The position numbers and the translations under genes were made by a program. 64,000 nt of DNA from CAXXOK01 sp964640955 (GTDB lineage Bacteria > Bacillota > Clostridia > Christensenellales > Aristaeellaceae): positions 23,901-87,900 of the forward strand of contig CAZXJI010000014.1 in assembly GCA_964640955.1 (NCBI GenBank), given 5' to 3'. Position 1 is the stretch's first letter, and each line of letters opens with the position of its first letter. A model generated the notes under the pieces. It searched no databases and had not been told where the DNA came from. It worked only from the letters and a program-made list of their open reading frames with translations. Shown one piece after another: positions 51,401 to 59,807 of the stretch.

Positions 51401-54400
51401 GACCGCGCAGTGCACGGTTGCGGTCGCCGACATCAACGCCGTCGAACAGCAGTCCGATTGGGAAGCCGGCCTTGCCGGCGCGGCCCTCACGGGCGACTAC
51501 GCGGCCGACCTGCTGGCGGTTGCCGGCACGCAGCTGGGCTACGCGGAAAGCGCCGCGAACTTCATCCTGGACGAGAACGGCGAAGCGCACGCCTACACCC
51601 GTTACGGCGCCTGGTACGGCGATCCCTACGGCGACTGGAACGCGATGTTCCTCAGCTTCTGCGCGAACTACGCCGGCATCCCCGAGGGCGTGCTGCCCGA
51701 GGCGGCCGACAGCGACGCGTACGAGAGCGCCGAGAACGGCTACGTGCCCGCCGCGGGAGACGTGGTGTTCTTCACCGACGGCCGAACGGGCATCGTGAGC
51801 GACGTGCAGGCTGCCGAGGATGGCTCGTACCGGTTCTTCGCCATCGAGGGCGACCTTTCCGGGACGGTCGGCCAGGCCGAATACGAAGGCTCCGACAGCC
51901 GGATCGCCGGATACGCGAACATGGCGGTGGCCCAGTACGGCGAGCCGGCCGCGGAACCGGACGCCTCCGAGACCGATCAGATCTGGACGGACCTGGCCGC
52001 CGGCGCCGAACTGACCAACGAATGGAGAGACGACCTGCTCGCCGTGGCGCGCACGCAGATCGGCTATCAGGAAAGCGAAGCGGACGTCAGCCTGGACGAG
52101 GCCGGCAACGCGAGCGGCTACACCCTCTACGGCCGCCTGATGGGCGACGCCCACATGGATTGGAACGCCGCATTCGCCGCCTTTGTTACCCTGCAGGCGG
52201 GCGTGAGCGACGCCCCCACCGCCGCGGACGCGCAAAGCTGGCTCAACCAGGCGAAGGCACGCGGCATGTACTACGGCGCCGATTACGAAGCGCAGCCGGG
52301 CGACCTGATCTTCCTGGATACGAACGCGGACGGCGCGGCCGACCGTGTGGGCATCGTGGAAGTCGGCGCGTACGACGGGCAGCTCATCGCCATCGAGGGC
52401 GATCTGGACGGCGCTTCCGGCCGCGTTTCCTACGCGGTGAACGACGCGCGCATCCTTGGTTACGAAAACCCCGTTACGACCCTGACCGACGAAGCGACCG
52501 GCGTATCGGTGACCGGCGTGCTGCCGGCGGCGGCGGTGCTCAGCGTGACGCCCGTGAAGATCGACACGCCCGACGCGGAAGCGGCGGCGGCCGGCGAGGG
52601 GCAGACCGAAGAGAACGCGACGATCGAGGAAGGCGAAACGGCCGAAGAGTGCATAACGACGTACACGGAAGGCAACAACGTCGTCAAGCGGATCGTATAC
52701 GATATCAACCTGGGCGGCTACCAGCCCTGCAAGAACGTGACGGTCATCATGCCGCTGCCCGAGGATTTCGGCGGCGAGCCGACGGTGTACCATTACGACG
52801 GCGAAACCTACGAGCGCGAAGAGGAGATGGAGGGCGAGCCCTCCGAGGACGGCGGGCAGTACACCTTCGTCACCAGCCACTTCAGCCTCCTGGGCGCCGA
52901 AAGCGTCACCCTGCTGGCGGCCACGCCGGGCGTGCTCTCCACGGTGGACAGCATCAGCGACGGCATCACCATCAACGTGCTCGACTACGGGCCGAGCAGC
53001 CTGGACGTGAGCAGCAACTATTACGGCAACCCGGACTATACCGGCATCAACAACTATTACGGGCAGTACAGAACGAGGGACAAGCGGTATACCAACGTAC
53101 TGTTCTTCGGTTACGGCACCAGCGGCGGCACGACGCTCAACCATTACAGCGGCGGCAAAACGGCCATGCAGGGCATCGTGCGCTCGCTCCTGTCCAACGG
53201 TTACCCGGCGCTGACCACCCGAAGCTCCTCCAGCGGCAACAGCCTGGCGTACCTGTTCAACACCACCGCCATCACCTCGCCCACCGGTACCAAGAGCGTC
53301 TACGCCAACGCGAACCACCTGTTCACGCTGGATTCCAACGGCTATTACAAGTACGACAGCGACTTAAACTACGCCTACCTGGACACCGGCACCAAGAACT
53401 TCACCGTTTACAACGGCACCTTCGACCTGACGGACGGATCCCCGGTAGGCTTCTTCCCCTTTACGCCGTACGACAGCACGAAAACCTCCGTAGGCTACAA
53501 CAGCTACTACAACCACCACTTCGGCATGACGGTGGCCACGGACTTCATGATGCCGGTCGGCGGCCAGGTAAGCGGCAACGACATGACCTTCAACTTCAGC
53601 GGCGACGATGACATGTGGGTGTTCATCGACGACGTGCTGGTGCTGGACCTGGGCGGTATCCACGGCGCGGCGAGAGGCTACATCAACTTCGCCACCGGAG
53701 CGGTCGCGGTCACCACCGGGGTGCAGACGATCAGCTACCGCTACTACACCGATACGGTGACCGGCGCGACCAACACGCTCTCCACCATCTTCTCCAACGC
53801 CGGCAAGACCTGGAACGGCTCGGACTACTCCATGCACACGTTCAAGTGCTTCTACATGGAGCGTGGCGGCCAGTACTCCAACTGCCAGGTCACCTTCAAC
53901 CTTTTCACCGTCTCCACCAAAGACCTGACCATCGCCAAGGAACTGGATGCTCCGGCAGGGTACGAGAGCGACTACACCGACACGAGCTTCCAGTATCGGC
54001 TGTACATGGAAACCGGGCTTGGCACTGGCGATATCCAGCCTTACACCGGCACCGGATACCTCAACGACACGACGTCTACCAGCATCTCCAGCGGTTACTT
54101 CTCCCTGAAGCCCGGGGAGACCATGGTGATACGGGATATCAGCAGCCCCCTGCGCTATTACGTGGAGGAGCTGGGCGTGAACGGACAGGTTTTTTCCGGG
54201 GTCACCATCACGCCGCCCGGTACGGAAACGACGCTTTCCGAAAGCGATACTTCCGCGACCGTGACCAGCACGACCTCCACCGTAAAGGAACGCGGCACCA
54301 TCACCTTCACCAACACCGTGCGCACGGAAACCACGACGCTGCAGGTGGTTAAGGAATGGAGCGACGGGAACGAAAACCACACGTCCGACGCCGTCACCTT

Positions 54401-56345
54401 CAGCCTGTACGCCAACGGCAACCTCGTAACCTACGGGGGACAAACCTCCTTTACCCTGAACAGCGGCAACAGCTGGACGATGGAGTTCACCGATCTTCCC
54501 ATCCGCGTGGGAACGACCGATATCAACTACACGGTCGTGGAGGATCCCGTATCCGGCTACAGCACGACGTACACGCAGACGCAGCTGCGCTGTGAGACGC
54601 CCACCATCCAGATCACCATCCACAACGAGAAGCTCATCGGCGTGACGATCAGCAAGGTGTGGAACGACGGCGGAGAGGATCACACGTACACGTACGCCGG
54701 GTTCAGCCTGTGGCGCAGCGGCGGCGACTGGGACGAGTACATCGGCTTCATCAACCTGACGATGGCGAACAGCTGGACGTACACCTTTGAGAATCTCCCG
54801 CGCTACACCAGCACCGGCACGGAATATACCTACTACTTCGTGGAAAACAGCCTGGACGGGTACGCCATCGACATCACCTATACCCGGGACACGGACGGCA
54901 ACTACTTCTTCACCGCCGTCAACACCAAGCTGATCGACGTAACCGTGACCAAGGTCTGGAACGACGGAGGGATAGACCACGCCGGCGACACCGTAACCGT
55001 TTCGCTCTACCGGCAGGCCGGCACGGCCGCCAGGGAGCATGTGGCCGATCAGACCCTGCCCGTCAGCGGCGCGTGGACGTACACCTTCGCCGACCTGCCG
55101 CGCTACGACGCAAACGGCGACGAATACACCTACACCCTTGAGGAAGGCGCCGTTGCCGGGTATGCGGCGGGGATCACCTTTACGAAGGACGAGTGCGGCA
55201 ACTACACCTTCACCGTCACCAACGTCAAACTGATCGACGTAACCGTGACCAAGGTGTGGAACGACGGAGGGCTCGACCACAGCGGCGACACCGTAACCGT
55301 TCTGCTCTACCGCAAGGTGGGCACGGGCACCGCGACGCAGATCGCAAGCCAGACCCTTCCCGTGAGCGGCTCCTGGACGTACACCTTCGCCGATCTGCCC
55401 GCCTACGACGCAAGCGGCAACGAGTACGTATACTCCGTCCAGGAGGAAACCGTGCCGGACGGCTACTACGCGCAGATCGCCTCGTCCCAGGACGCAGACG
55501 GCAACTACACCTTCACCATTACCAACACCCTGCTTACGGACATCACCGTGACCAAGGTATGGGACGACGGCGGAATAGACCACAGCAGCGACACCGTGAC
55601 GGTCATCCTCTACCGCCAGCTGGGTGAAACCAAAACGCTGATCGCAAGTCAGACCCTTCCCGTGAGCGGCCTGTGGACCTACACCTTCGCGGACCTGCCC
55701 CGCTACGACGCCGCGGGCAACGAGTACACCTACCTGATCGAAGAAGACGCTGTGACCAACTACAGCACGGTGATCACCTTCGAACGGGATGCGCAAGGCA
55801 ACTGGATTTACACCGTTACCAACACGCTCCGCGTAGGCCTCGTCATCGAGAAGCGCGACAGCGCAAACGGCGCCACGCTGCCCGGCGCGAAGTTCGACCT
55901 GTACCGGCAGGCCGAATCGACGGAAACGGGCGCGGTGCCTGTGCCCGGCTCGTCGGTCTACGGCGTGCTGATCGGCATCGACTACACGTCCGGTGCGGAC
56001 GGCCGCATCACGATAGACGGCCTGCTGCCGGCCACCTACTGGCTGGTGGAAACACAGGCCCCGAGCGGTTACAAGCTGCCGCCCAACGCCCTCGGGTTCA
56101 CGCTGGGCGCGGACGGAACGGTCAGCGGGCTTTCGGATACGACCTATATGGCCCTGCCGGCCTCCGGAAGCGGACTATCGCTGATCGTGAAGGACGAAAA
56201 GAGCTCCGTTCTCCCGGATACCGGCGGTCCGGGGACCCTGATCGGTACATGGCTGGGTTTGGCGCTGATCGCCATCACCTGCTTCATGTATATAGCGTTG
56301 CGAGTGAATAAGCGTGGAAAGGAGGCCGGGTTCTTTTCACGATGA
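48471..56345 (+). CDS. Giant LPxTG pilus tip adhesin with three inactive CHAP-like domains
   Basis: 2624 residues; ATG behind AAAAGGAG. Order: basic N-terminus and signal helix (~30-52); Pro/Thr/Glu linker (~64-227); Ig-like region (~227-410); CHAP-like 1 (~417-586); second Thr/Glu/Pro repeat (~594-713); Ig-like (~714-990); CHAP-like 2 (~995-1158) and 3 (~1169-1332); a linker domain; a fibro-slime/PA14-like domain with DDDMWVFIDDVLVLDLGG (~1487-1825); five Cna-B domains (~1957-2455); a SpaA-like domain; sorting signal LPDTG at 2581-2585, hydrophobic helix and basic tail. In all CHAP copies the WCA cysteine is Ser or Asn (476, 1057, 1232) and the H-x-GIV histidine is Arg (538, 1105, 1292). Class C sortase would attach it at the pilus tip. 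Confidence 0.9.
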   Translation: MMITPKRRKAEVNKAERRKGLRRLAARYLNAACIVALMVSMIPANLVLPLAAAEGVSGQGEAYVTPSASATVTPEASETPATEPEETAQATETPTTVPTETPTQEPTATAEPTATAEPTAEPTAEPTATPTTAPKLAALALSASTVSQPTATATATPEPSEEPADTDIPETSETPAAEPTETPAETAIPEPTETATVAPEAEPTEEPTEVPTEVPTETPTAEPTQAPALALDALAPEKSSVSAYEDIVWHFNASGATELTYVITNESGEEVAYGTLTDEREIRWQASAGGRYTLKLTAWDENNQSISATSDVTVVYEALEAGVTSGMRYAFANQNQLTFDTAVQGGTEPYTIHYSITRSGAVVYEQDGYAATVRYMPTELGDYTLTMTVTDATGAKTSAQRTIPVAVDEREQRSAWERTVSGVKLTGDFAEDLLAIAATQLNYQESSRNFIVGDNGATYGYTRYGDWYGNAYGEWSAMFVSFCASYAQIPDDDLPQAGDSASLMKKLGSLYIDAEDEYVPEAGDLIFFNDNRKNAPQRMGIVTDVSSLGGGDYRIRTIEGDSADAVRNGEYQWTDERIVGYASMDAIAALEQDAQPTAEPTAEVTAEPTAEPTTEVTAEPTAEPTAEVTAEPTAEPTAEVTAEPTAEPTIEVTAEPIADVTAEPTAEPTIEVTIEPSIEPSEEPTAEPSIEPSEEPTAEPSIEPSEEPTEAPVFTLNNLTADKAAALIGEEIAWTFESEGANSLIYLITDENGGEVASGALGEERELRWTAETAGAYTLTLTALNDNGDLLSATSDIVVTGPAEEVPPMTLDSLIPDRDSALVNEDIVWTFNAGNAAALHYVLADQNGNPVATGELTEERDIRWTAQAAGEYALTLTATDEAGATLTAFSFVSITATELAATVASEAGYAVLGTDTLHFETGVTGGTLPYAIHYNLDLNGSTAYEQDGFAAALQYTPAEAGTYTFTMTVSDATGAETTAQCTVAVADINAVEQQSDWEAGLAGAALTGDYAADLLAVAGTQLGYAESAANFILDENGEAHAYTRYGAWYGDPYGDWNAMFLSFCANYAGIPEGVLPEAADSDAYESAENGYVPAAGDVVFFTDGRTGIVSDVQAAEDGSYRFFAIEGDLSGTVGQAEYEGSDSRIAGYANMAVAQYGEPAAEPDASETDQIWTDLAAGAELTNEWRDDLLAVARTQIGYQESEADVSLDEAGNASGYTLYGRLMGDAHMDWNAAFAAFVTLQAGVSDAPTAADAQSWLNQAKARGMYYGADYEAQPGDLIFLDTNADGAADRVGIVEVGAYDGQLIAIEGDLDGASGRVSYAVNDARILGYENPVTTLTDEATGVSVTGVLPAAAVLSVTPVKIDTPDAEAAAAGEGQTEENATIEEGETAEECITTYTEGNNVVKRIVYDINLGGYQPCKNVTVIMPLPEDFGGEPTVYHYDGETYEREEEMEGEPSEDGGQYTFVTSHFSLLGAESVTLLAATPGVLSTVDSISDGITINVLDYGPSSLDVSSNYYGNPDYTGINNYYGQYRTRDKRYTNVLFFGYGTSGGTTLNHYSGGKTAMQGIVRSLLSNGYPALTTRSSSSGNSLAYLFNTTAITSPTGTKSVYANANHLFTLDSNGYYKYDSDLNYAYLDTGTKNFTVYNGTFDLTDGSPVGFFPFTPYDSTKTSVGYNSYYNHHFGMTVATDFMMPVGGQVSGNDMTFNFSGDDDMWVFIDDVLVLDLGGIHGAARGYINFATGAVAVTTGVQTISYRYYTDTVTGATNTLSTIFSNAGKTWNGSDYSMHTFKCFYMERGGQYSNCQVTFNLFTVSTKDLTIAKELDAPAGYESDYTDTSFQYRLYMETGLGTGDIQPYTGTGYLNDTTSTSISSGYFSLKPGETMVIRDISSPLRYYVEELGVNGQVFSGVTITPPGTETTLSESDTSATVTSTTSTVKERGTITFTNTVRTETTTLQVVKEWSDGNENHTSDAVTFSLYANGNLVTYGGQTSFTLNSGNSWTMEFTDLPIRVGTTDINYTVVEDPVSGYSTTYTQTQLRCETPTIQITIHNEKLIGVTISKVWNDGGEDHTYTYAGFSLWRSGGDWDEYIGFINLTMANSWTYTFENLPRYTSTGTEYTYYFVENSLDGYAIDITYTRDTDGNYFFTAVNTKLIDVTVTKVWNDGGIDHAGDTVTVSLYRQAGTAAREHVADQTLPVSGAWTYTFADLPRYDANGDEYTYTLEEGAVAGYAAGITFTKDECGNYTFTVTNVKLIDVTVTKVWNDGGLDHSGDTVTVLLYRKVGTGTATQIASQTLPVSGSWTYTFADLPAYDASGNEYVYSVQEETVPDGYYAQIASSQDADGNYTFTITNTLLTDITVTKVWDDGGIDHSSDTVTVILYRQLGETKTLIASQTLPVSGLWTYTFADLPRYDAAGNEYTYLIEEDAVTNYSTVITFERDAQGNWIYTVTNTLRVGLVIEKRDSANGATLPGAKFDLYRQAESTETGAVPVPGSSVYGVLIGIDYTSGADGRITIDGLLPATYWLVETQAPSGYKLPPNALGFTLGADGTVSGLSDTTYMALPASGSGLSLIVKDEKSSVLPDTGGPGTLIGTWLGLALIAITCFMYIALRVNKRGKEAGFFSR
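54942..55835 (+). repeat. Tandem Cna-B coding repeats (~300 bases each, three close copies)
   Basis: Copies start near 54942, 55239 and 55541. They share long identical stretches such as GTGACCAAGGT.TGGAACGACGG and ACGTACACCTTCGCC. They are more alike than the two preceding Cna-B units, so they arose by recent duplication and could expand or contract. Confidence 0.75.
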
Positions 56346-56427
56346 TACTCGCTCCGCGCTGAAACAACGATGTAAGCACACTCGACGATTAGCCAAACCC
56401 AATTAAATGAAAGGAAGAACCCACATT

Positions 56428-58125
56428 ATGAAACTCAAGAAGCTCTCGAGCATTCTCCTGGCCCTCATCCTGGTCTTCGCCATGACCGTCGCGGCCCTGG
56501 CGGACAGCGGCACCATCACCATCCAGAACAGCAACGACAACACCTCTCCCCTGGGCAGGACGTTCAAAGCCTACAGCATCCTGGACGTCACCCTGTCCAC
56601 CGGCGACATCCCCGTTTACACGGTGCCGGATTCCATGAAGTCCTTCTACGCTTCCTACTTCTCGCTGGACTTTACCGGCAAGACGCAGGCGTGGATCGAT
56701 GACGCGGTCTTTAACAAGATCGATGCCCTGAACGCGTCCCAGATGGAAGACTTCGCGGAGCAGGCGGCTGCCGCGGCGATCGCCGCCAGCATCGTCCCCG
56801 TGACCATCGGCCCGTCCACCACGGACATCACGGTTTACCAGGACGTGTCCGTGCCCTATGGCTACTACGTCATCAAGGACGTGACCGATCCCGACGACAT
56901 CAATCCCGCCCGTGTGTCCGCCGTGATGGTCAACACCACCACCCCCGACATCACCATCAAGCTCAAGGCTGAGACCCCCGACATCGATAAGGCGATCGTC
57001 GCGGACGACAGCTCCACTTCCTACAGCAACGTTGCCGCGGTCGGCGATACCGTGAACTTCAAGATCACCGGCAAGGTGCCCGACATGACCGGCTACACCA
57101 CCTACTGGTACAACGTGGTTGATACGCTCAGCAAGGGCCTGACCTTCACCCCGGGCTCCGTCGCCGTCAAGGTCGGCACGACCACCCTGGCCGCCAGCGC
57201 CTACGACGTGAGCGTCAACGTGGACAGCGTTACCGGCGTTACCACGCTCAAGGTTGTCCTGAAAGACTTCTACAACAGCTACAAGGATCAGGCCGGCGCT
57301 GCGATCGTCGTCACGTACGCCGCGGTCGTCAACAAGGACGCCGTGTACGGCGACGAAGGCAACCTGAACACCGCTACGCTCATTTACTCCAACGACCCCA
57401 ACACGACCTACAACGGCGACGAGCCGGGTGAAGGCGACGTGTACGGCGAATCTCCCGCTCACAAGACCAAGACCTTCGTGACCGGCATCGACCTGAAGAA
57501 GGTGGACGCTTCCGGTAACGCTCTCTCCGGCGCCGTGTTCGAACTGACGGGCAGCACGCTCAACCTGGTCGTCGTGACCGAGGACGTGTTCACCCTCGAC
57601 CCGGCCGGCACTTACTACAAGCTGACGGACGGCACCTACACCACCACCGCCCCGACGCCCGAGACCACCGAGAAGTACGACAGCACCACCGACCTCTACA
57701 AGAAGGAAACCGTGACCACCGTTAAGAATTCCGTCGGCGGCACCGTGGCGGTATCCGGCACTGTGGACGCGAGCGGCATGCTGACCTTCAACGGCCTCAA
57801 GCCCGGCGACTACACCCTGACCGAAATCGTGGCGCCCAACGGCTACAAGCTGCTGGCGGATCCCATCACCTTCACCATCAGCGTCACCAACCTGCCCACC
57901 GCGATCATCACCGGCAACGAAACCTGCACCTGGCAGGTAACCAGCCCCGCCACCAGGCAGGAAGACGGCAGCCTCTACATTGAGGTCGTCAACGTCATCA
58001 GCCACGAGCTGCCCGGAACCGGCGGCATCGGCACCACGATCTTCACCATCGCGGGCCTGGCCCTGATGGCCGGCGCTGCGCTGCTGCTGATCATGCGTCG
58101 CAAGGCCCGCAAGGCGACCCGGTAA
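56428..58125 (+). CDS. Major pilin, SpaA-type isopeptide-forming LPxTG protein
   Basis: 565 residues from the ATG at 56428; an upstream in-frame ATG at 56407 is possible but AAAGGAAG lies between. Signal peptide KLSSILLALILVFAMTVAALA. Three or four Ig-like pilin domains follow; the last contains the E-box-like GDYTLTEIVAPNGYKLL with the Glu needed for isopeptide bonding. The sorting signal is LPGTG at 528-532, followed by a hydrophobic segment and RRKARKATR. Size and position (before the class C sortase) mark it as the shaft subunit. A strong hairpin follows the stop, in line with higher expression than the sortase. Confidence 0.9.
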   Translation: MKLKKLSSILLALILVFAMTVAALADSGTITIQNSNDNTSPLGRTFKAYSILDVTLSTGDIPVYTVPDSMKSFYASYFSLDFTGKTQAWIDDAVFNKIDALNASQMEDFAEQAAAAAIAASIVPVTIGPSTTDITVYQDVSVPYGYYVIKDVTDPDDINPARVSAVMVNTTTPDITIKLKAETPDIDKAIVADDSSTSYSNVAAVGDTVNFKITGKVPDMTGYTTYWYNVVDTLSKGLTFTPGSVAVKVGTTTLAASAYDVSVNVDSVTGVTTLKVVLKDFYNSYKDQAGAAIVVTYAAVVNKDAVYGDEGNLNTATLIYSNDPNTTYNGDEPGEGDVYGESPAHKTKTFVTGIDLKKVDASGNALSGAVFELTGSTLNLVVVTEDVFTLDPAGTYYKLTDGTYTTTAPTPETTEKYDSTTDLYKKETVTTVKNSVGGTVAVSGTVDASGMLTFNGLKPGDYTLTEIVAPNGYKLLADPITFTISVTNLPTAIITGNETCTWQVTSPATRQEDGSLYIEVVNVISHELPGTGGIGTTIFTIAGLALMAGAALLLIMRRKARKATR

Positions 58126-58166
58126 CACCGGAGCGACGAGGAGCATAACAACGCATCTGTAAACAA

Positions 58167-58208
58167 CCTCGCCTGCGGATGGGGGAAACGCCCCCATCCG
58201 CGGCGAGG
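58167..58208 (+). terminator. Intercistronic hairpin after the major pilin gene
   Basis: An 18-bp stem with one bulged T (58167-58185 with 58191-58208), 5-base loop, no T-tract. It probably acts as a partial terminator or mRNA stabiliser. Confidence 0.7.
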
Positions 58209-58226
58209 GAACACGGGAAGGGTTCG

Positions 58227-59039
58227 ATGAAGAGTAAAACCGTAACGATCCTCCTGGCGATCGGTTTCACACTGGGCCTTTCCCTGCTGCTCTACCCGAC
58301 CGTGAGCAATTACTGGAACTCTTTGCACCAAAGCAAGGCGGTAACGGAATACAACAGTATCGTTGCCTCCATGTCCCGGCAGGATTACGACCAGGTTTTC
58401 GCGGAAGCGGAAGCGTATAATCAGGAACTGCTGCAGCATGCGGATCGATTTGACGCCGACGGTTGGACGGACGACAACTACGAATCGATGCTCAGCATCA
58501 ACGGAAGCGACGTCATGGGGACGCTGGAAATCCCCAAGATCGGTGTGAAACTGCCCATCTACCACGGCATCAGCGATGCCGTGCTGCAGGACGGCGTAGG
58601 GCACATCGAAGGCTCGTCCCTTCCCATCGGCGGCGAAAGCACGCACTGCGCCCTCTCCGGCCATACGGGGCTGCCCTCGGCCAAGCTGCTGACGGACCTG
58701 GATCAAATGGAAATCGGAGACCTGTTCTACCTGTACGTGTGCGGTAAAACGCTGGTCTACGAGGTCGACCAGATCCTGGTCGTGGAACCCAACGATATGG
58801 AATCGCTCGCCATTACCCCCGGGGAGGATTACGTAACGCTCATCACATGCACGCCCTACGGCGTGAACTCCCACCGGCTGCTGGTACGCGGTACCCGCAC
58901 AACGCTTGAGACGAACCGGGATATGACGCTTAGGAACGATGCGAGCCTGCTCAACGTGTGGTTGAGCGTCGGCGTGTTCGCACTGCCGGTGTTCCTGATC
59001 TGTTTCATAGGCGTTCTGGTATTCAGGAAGCGTAAGTAA
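58227..59039 (+). CDS. Class C (pilin-polymerising) sortase
   Basis: 270 residues, ATG downstream of GGGAAGGG. N-terminal membrane helix (TVTILLAIGFTLGLSLLLYPTV), C-terminal second helix (LSVGVFALPVFLICFIGVLVF) and basic tail: the two-helix layout of class C. Catalytic residues: His146 in LSGHTG, Cys208 in TLITCTPYG, Arg217 in SHRLLVRG. It joins pilins through their LPxTG threonine to a lysine of the next subunit. A lid motif is not obvious. It lies between the major and the minor pilin genes. Confidence 0.92.
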   Translation: MKSKTVTILLAIGFTLGLSLLLYPTVSNYWNSLHQSKAVTEYNSIVASMSRQDYDQVFAEAEAYNQELLQHADRFDADGWTDDNYESMLSINGSDVMGTLEIPKIGVKLPIYHGISDAVLQDGVGHIEGSSLPIGGESTHCALSGHTGLPSAKLLTDLDQMEIGDLFYLYVCGKTLVYEVDQILVVEPNDMESLAITPGEDYVTLITCTPYGVNSHRLLVRGTRTTLETNRDMTLRNDASLLNVWLSVGVFALPVFLICFIGVLVFRKRK

Positions 59040-59040
59040 A

Positions 59041-59069
59041 GGCGCAGGCGCAATGCTACGGCCTGCGCC
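59041..59069 (+). terminator. Small hairpin after the sortase gene
   Basis: A perfect 9-bp stem (59041-59049 with 59061-59069), 11-base loop, directly after the stop codon; no T-tract. Confidence 0.5.
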
Positions 59070-59120
59070 GGACGAAGGATGACAGTGAACGGACGATCCG
59101 GCTGGAAGGATGTCGTAACG

Positions 59121-59807
59121 ATGATCAAAATACGAAGGATGGTTGGGCTGCTCCTCTGCGCGGCGCTGCTGGCGGTACTGCCGCTGACCGCCCTAGCCCT
59201 TAACGTGGACTACAACCGCAAGGGAAGCCTGGAAATCCAACTGAATATAACGCCGGTATCAAGCCGTTCAGGCGTCACGTTCTCGATCTATCGGATCGGC
59301 GACGTCGATAATACCGCCGGAGGAATCAACTACGTACTGACCGGCAAGTTTACGGGCGCAGGCGTGTCGCTGACGTATGAAACCAGCGCCGAAGCGGAAG
59401 CGGTTGCCTGGAAGCTCAACGAGTTCATCATCGATAACTCGATCGCGCCGCAGTCGAGGGCCGTCACGGACAGCAACGGCCTTGCGATTTTCGCCTCGCT
59501 GGACGTAGGCGTATACTTCGTGCGGGTAACGGAAGGCTTTACCGGCCTGTCGGTAACGCCCCTCGTGATGCCGATTCCCAACCTGGTGGATGAGAAGCTG
59601 GACTATAACCCCGTCGTTTACCCCAAGGCGGAGGTCATTCCCACGCCGACGCCGACGCCGACGCCCACCCCCACTTCCACCTACCTGCCGCAGACCGGCG
59701 TGACCACCTGGCCCATCGAGGCATTGGTCATCGGCGGCGCAGCCTTTATCGCCTTCGGGCTGTACATGGTAATCGCCACCAACCGCAGAAAGAAGAGTAG
59801 TCGGTGA
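59121..59807 (+). CDS. Minor (probably basal) pilin with LPQTG sorting signal
   Basis: 228 residues from the ATG at 59121, ten bases after GGAAGGA; ATG at 59079 is in frame but abuts its ribosome site. Signal peptide IRRMVGLLLCAALLAVLPL with cleavage after ALA. One compact Ig-like domain (LEIQLNITPVSSRSGVTFSI onward) precedes a Thr-Pro linker (PTPTPTPTPTS) and the signal LPQTG, hydrophobic helix and RRKKSSR. A single-domain pilin with a proline-rich stalk is typical of the basal subunit that anchors the pilus to peptidoglycan. The second sortase gene overlaps its stop and may be the anchoring enzyme. Confidence 0.85.
   Translation: MIKIRRMVGLLLCAALLAVLPLTALALNVDYNRKGSLEIQLNITPVSSRSGVTFSIYRIGDVDNTAGGINYVLTGKFTGAGVSLTYETSAEAEAVAWKLNEFIIDNSIAPQSRAVTDSNGLAIFASLDVGVYFVRVTEGFTGLSVTPLVMPIPNLVDEKLDYNPVVYPKAEVIPTPTPTPTPTPTSTYLPQTGVTTWPIEALVIGGAAFIAFGLYMVIATNRRKKSSR

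Noticed and set aside
48390..53318. A 1642-codon open frame antisense to the pilus adhesin, and another of 810 codons at 53364-55796
   Set aside because: They lie exactly opposite a clear multi-domain LPxTG protein. The high GC third positions and Thr/Glu/Pro repeats of the sense strand remove antisense stops. The translated product is low-complexity and has no domain, start signal or independent ribosome site.
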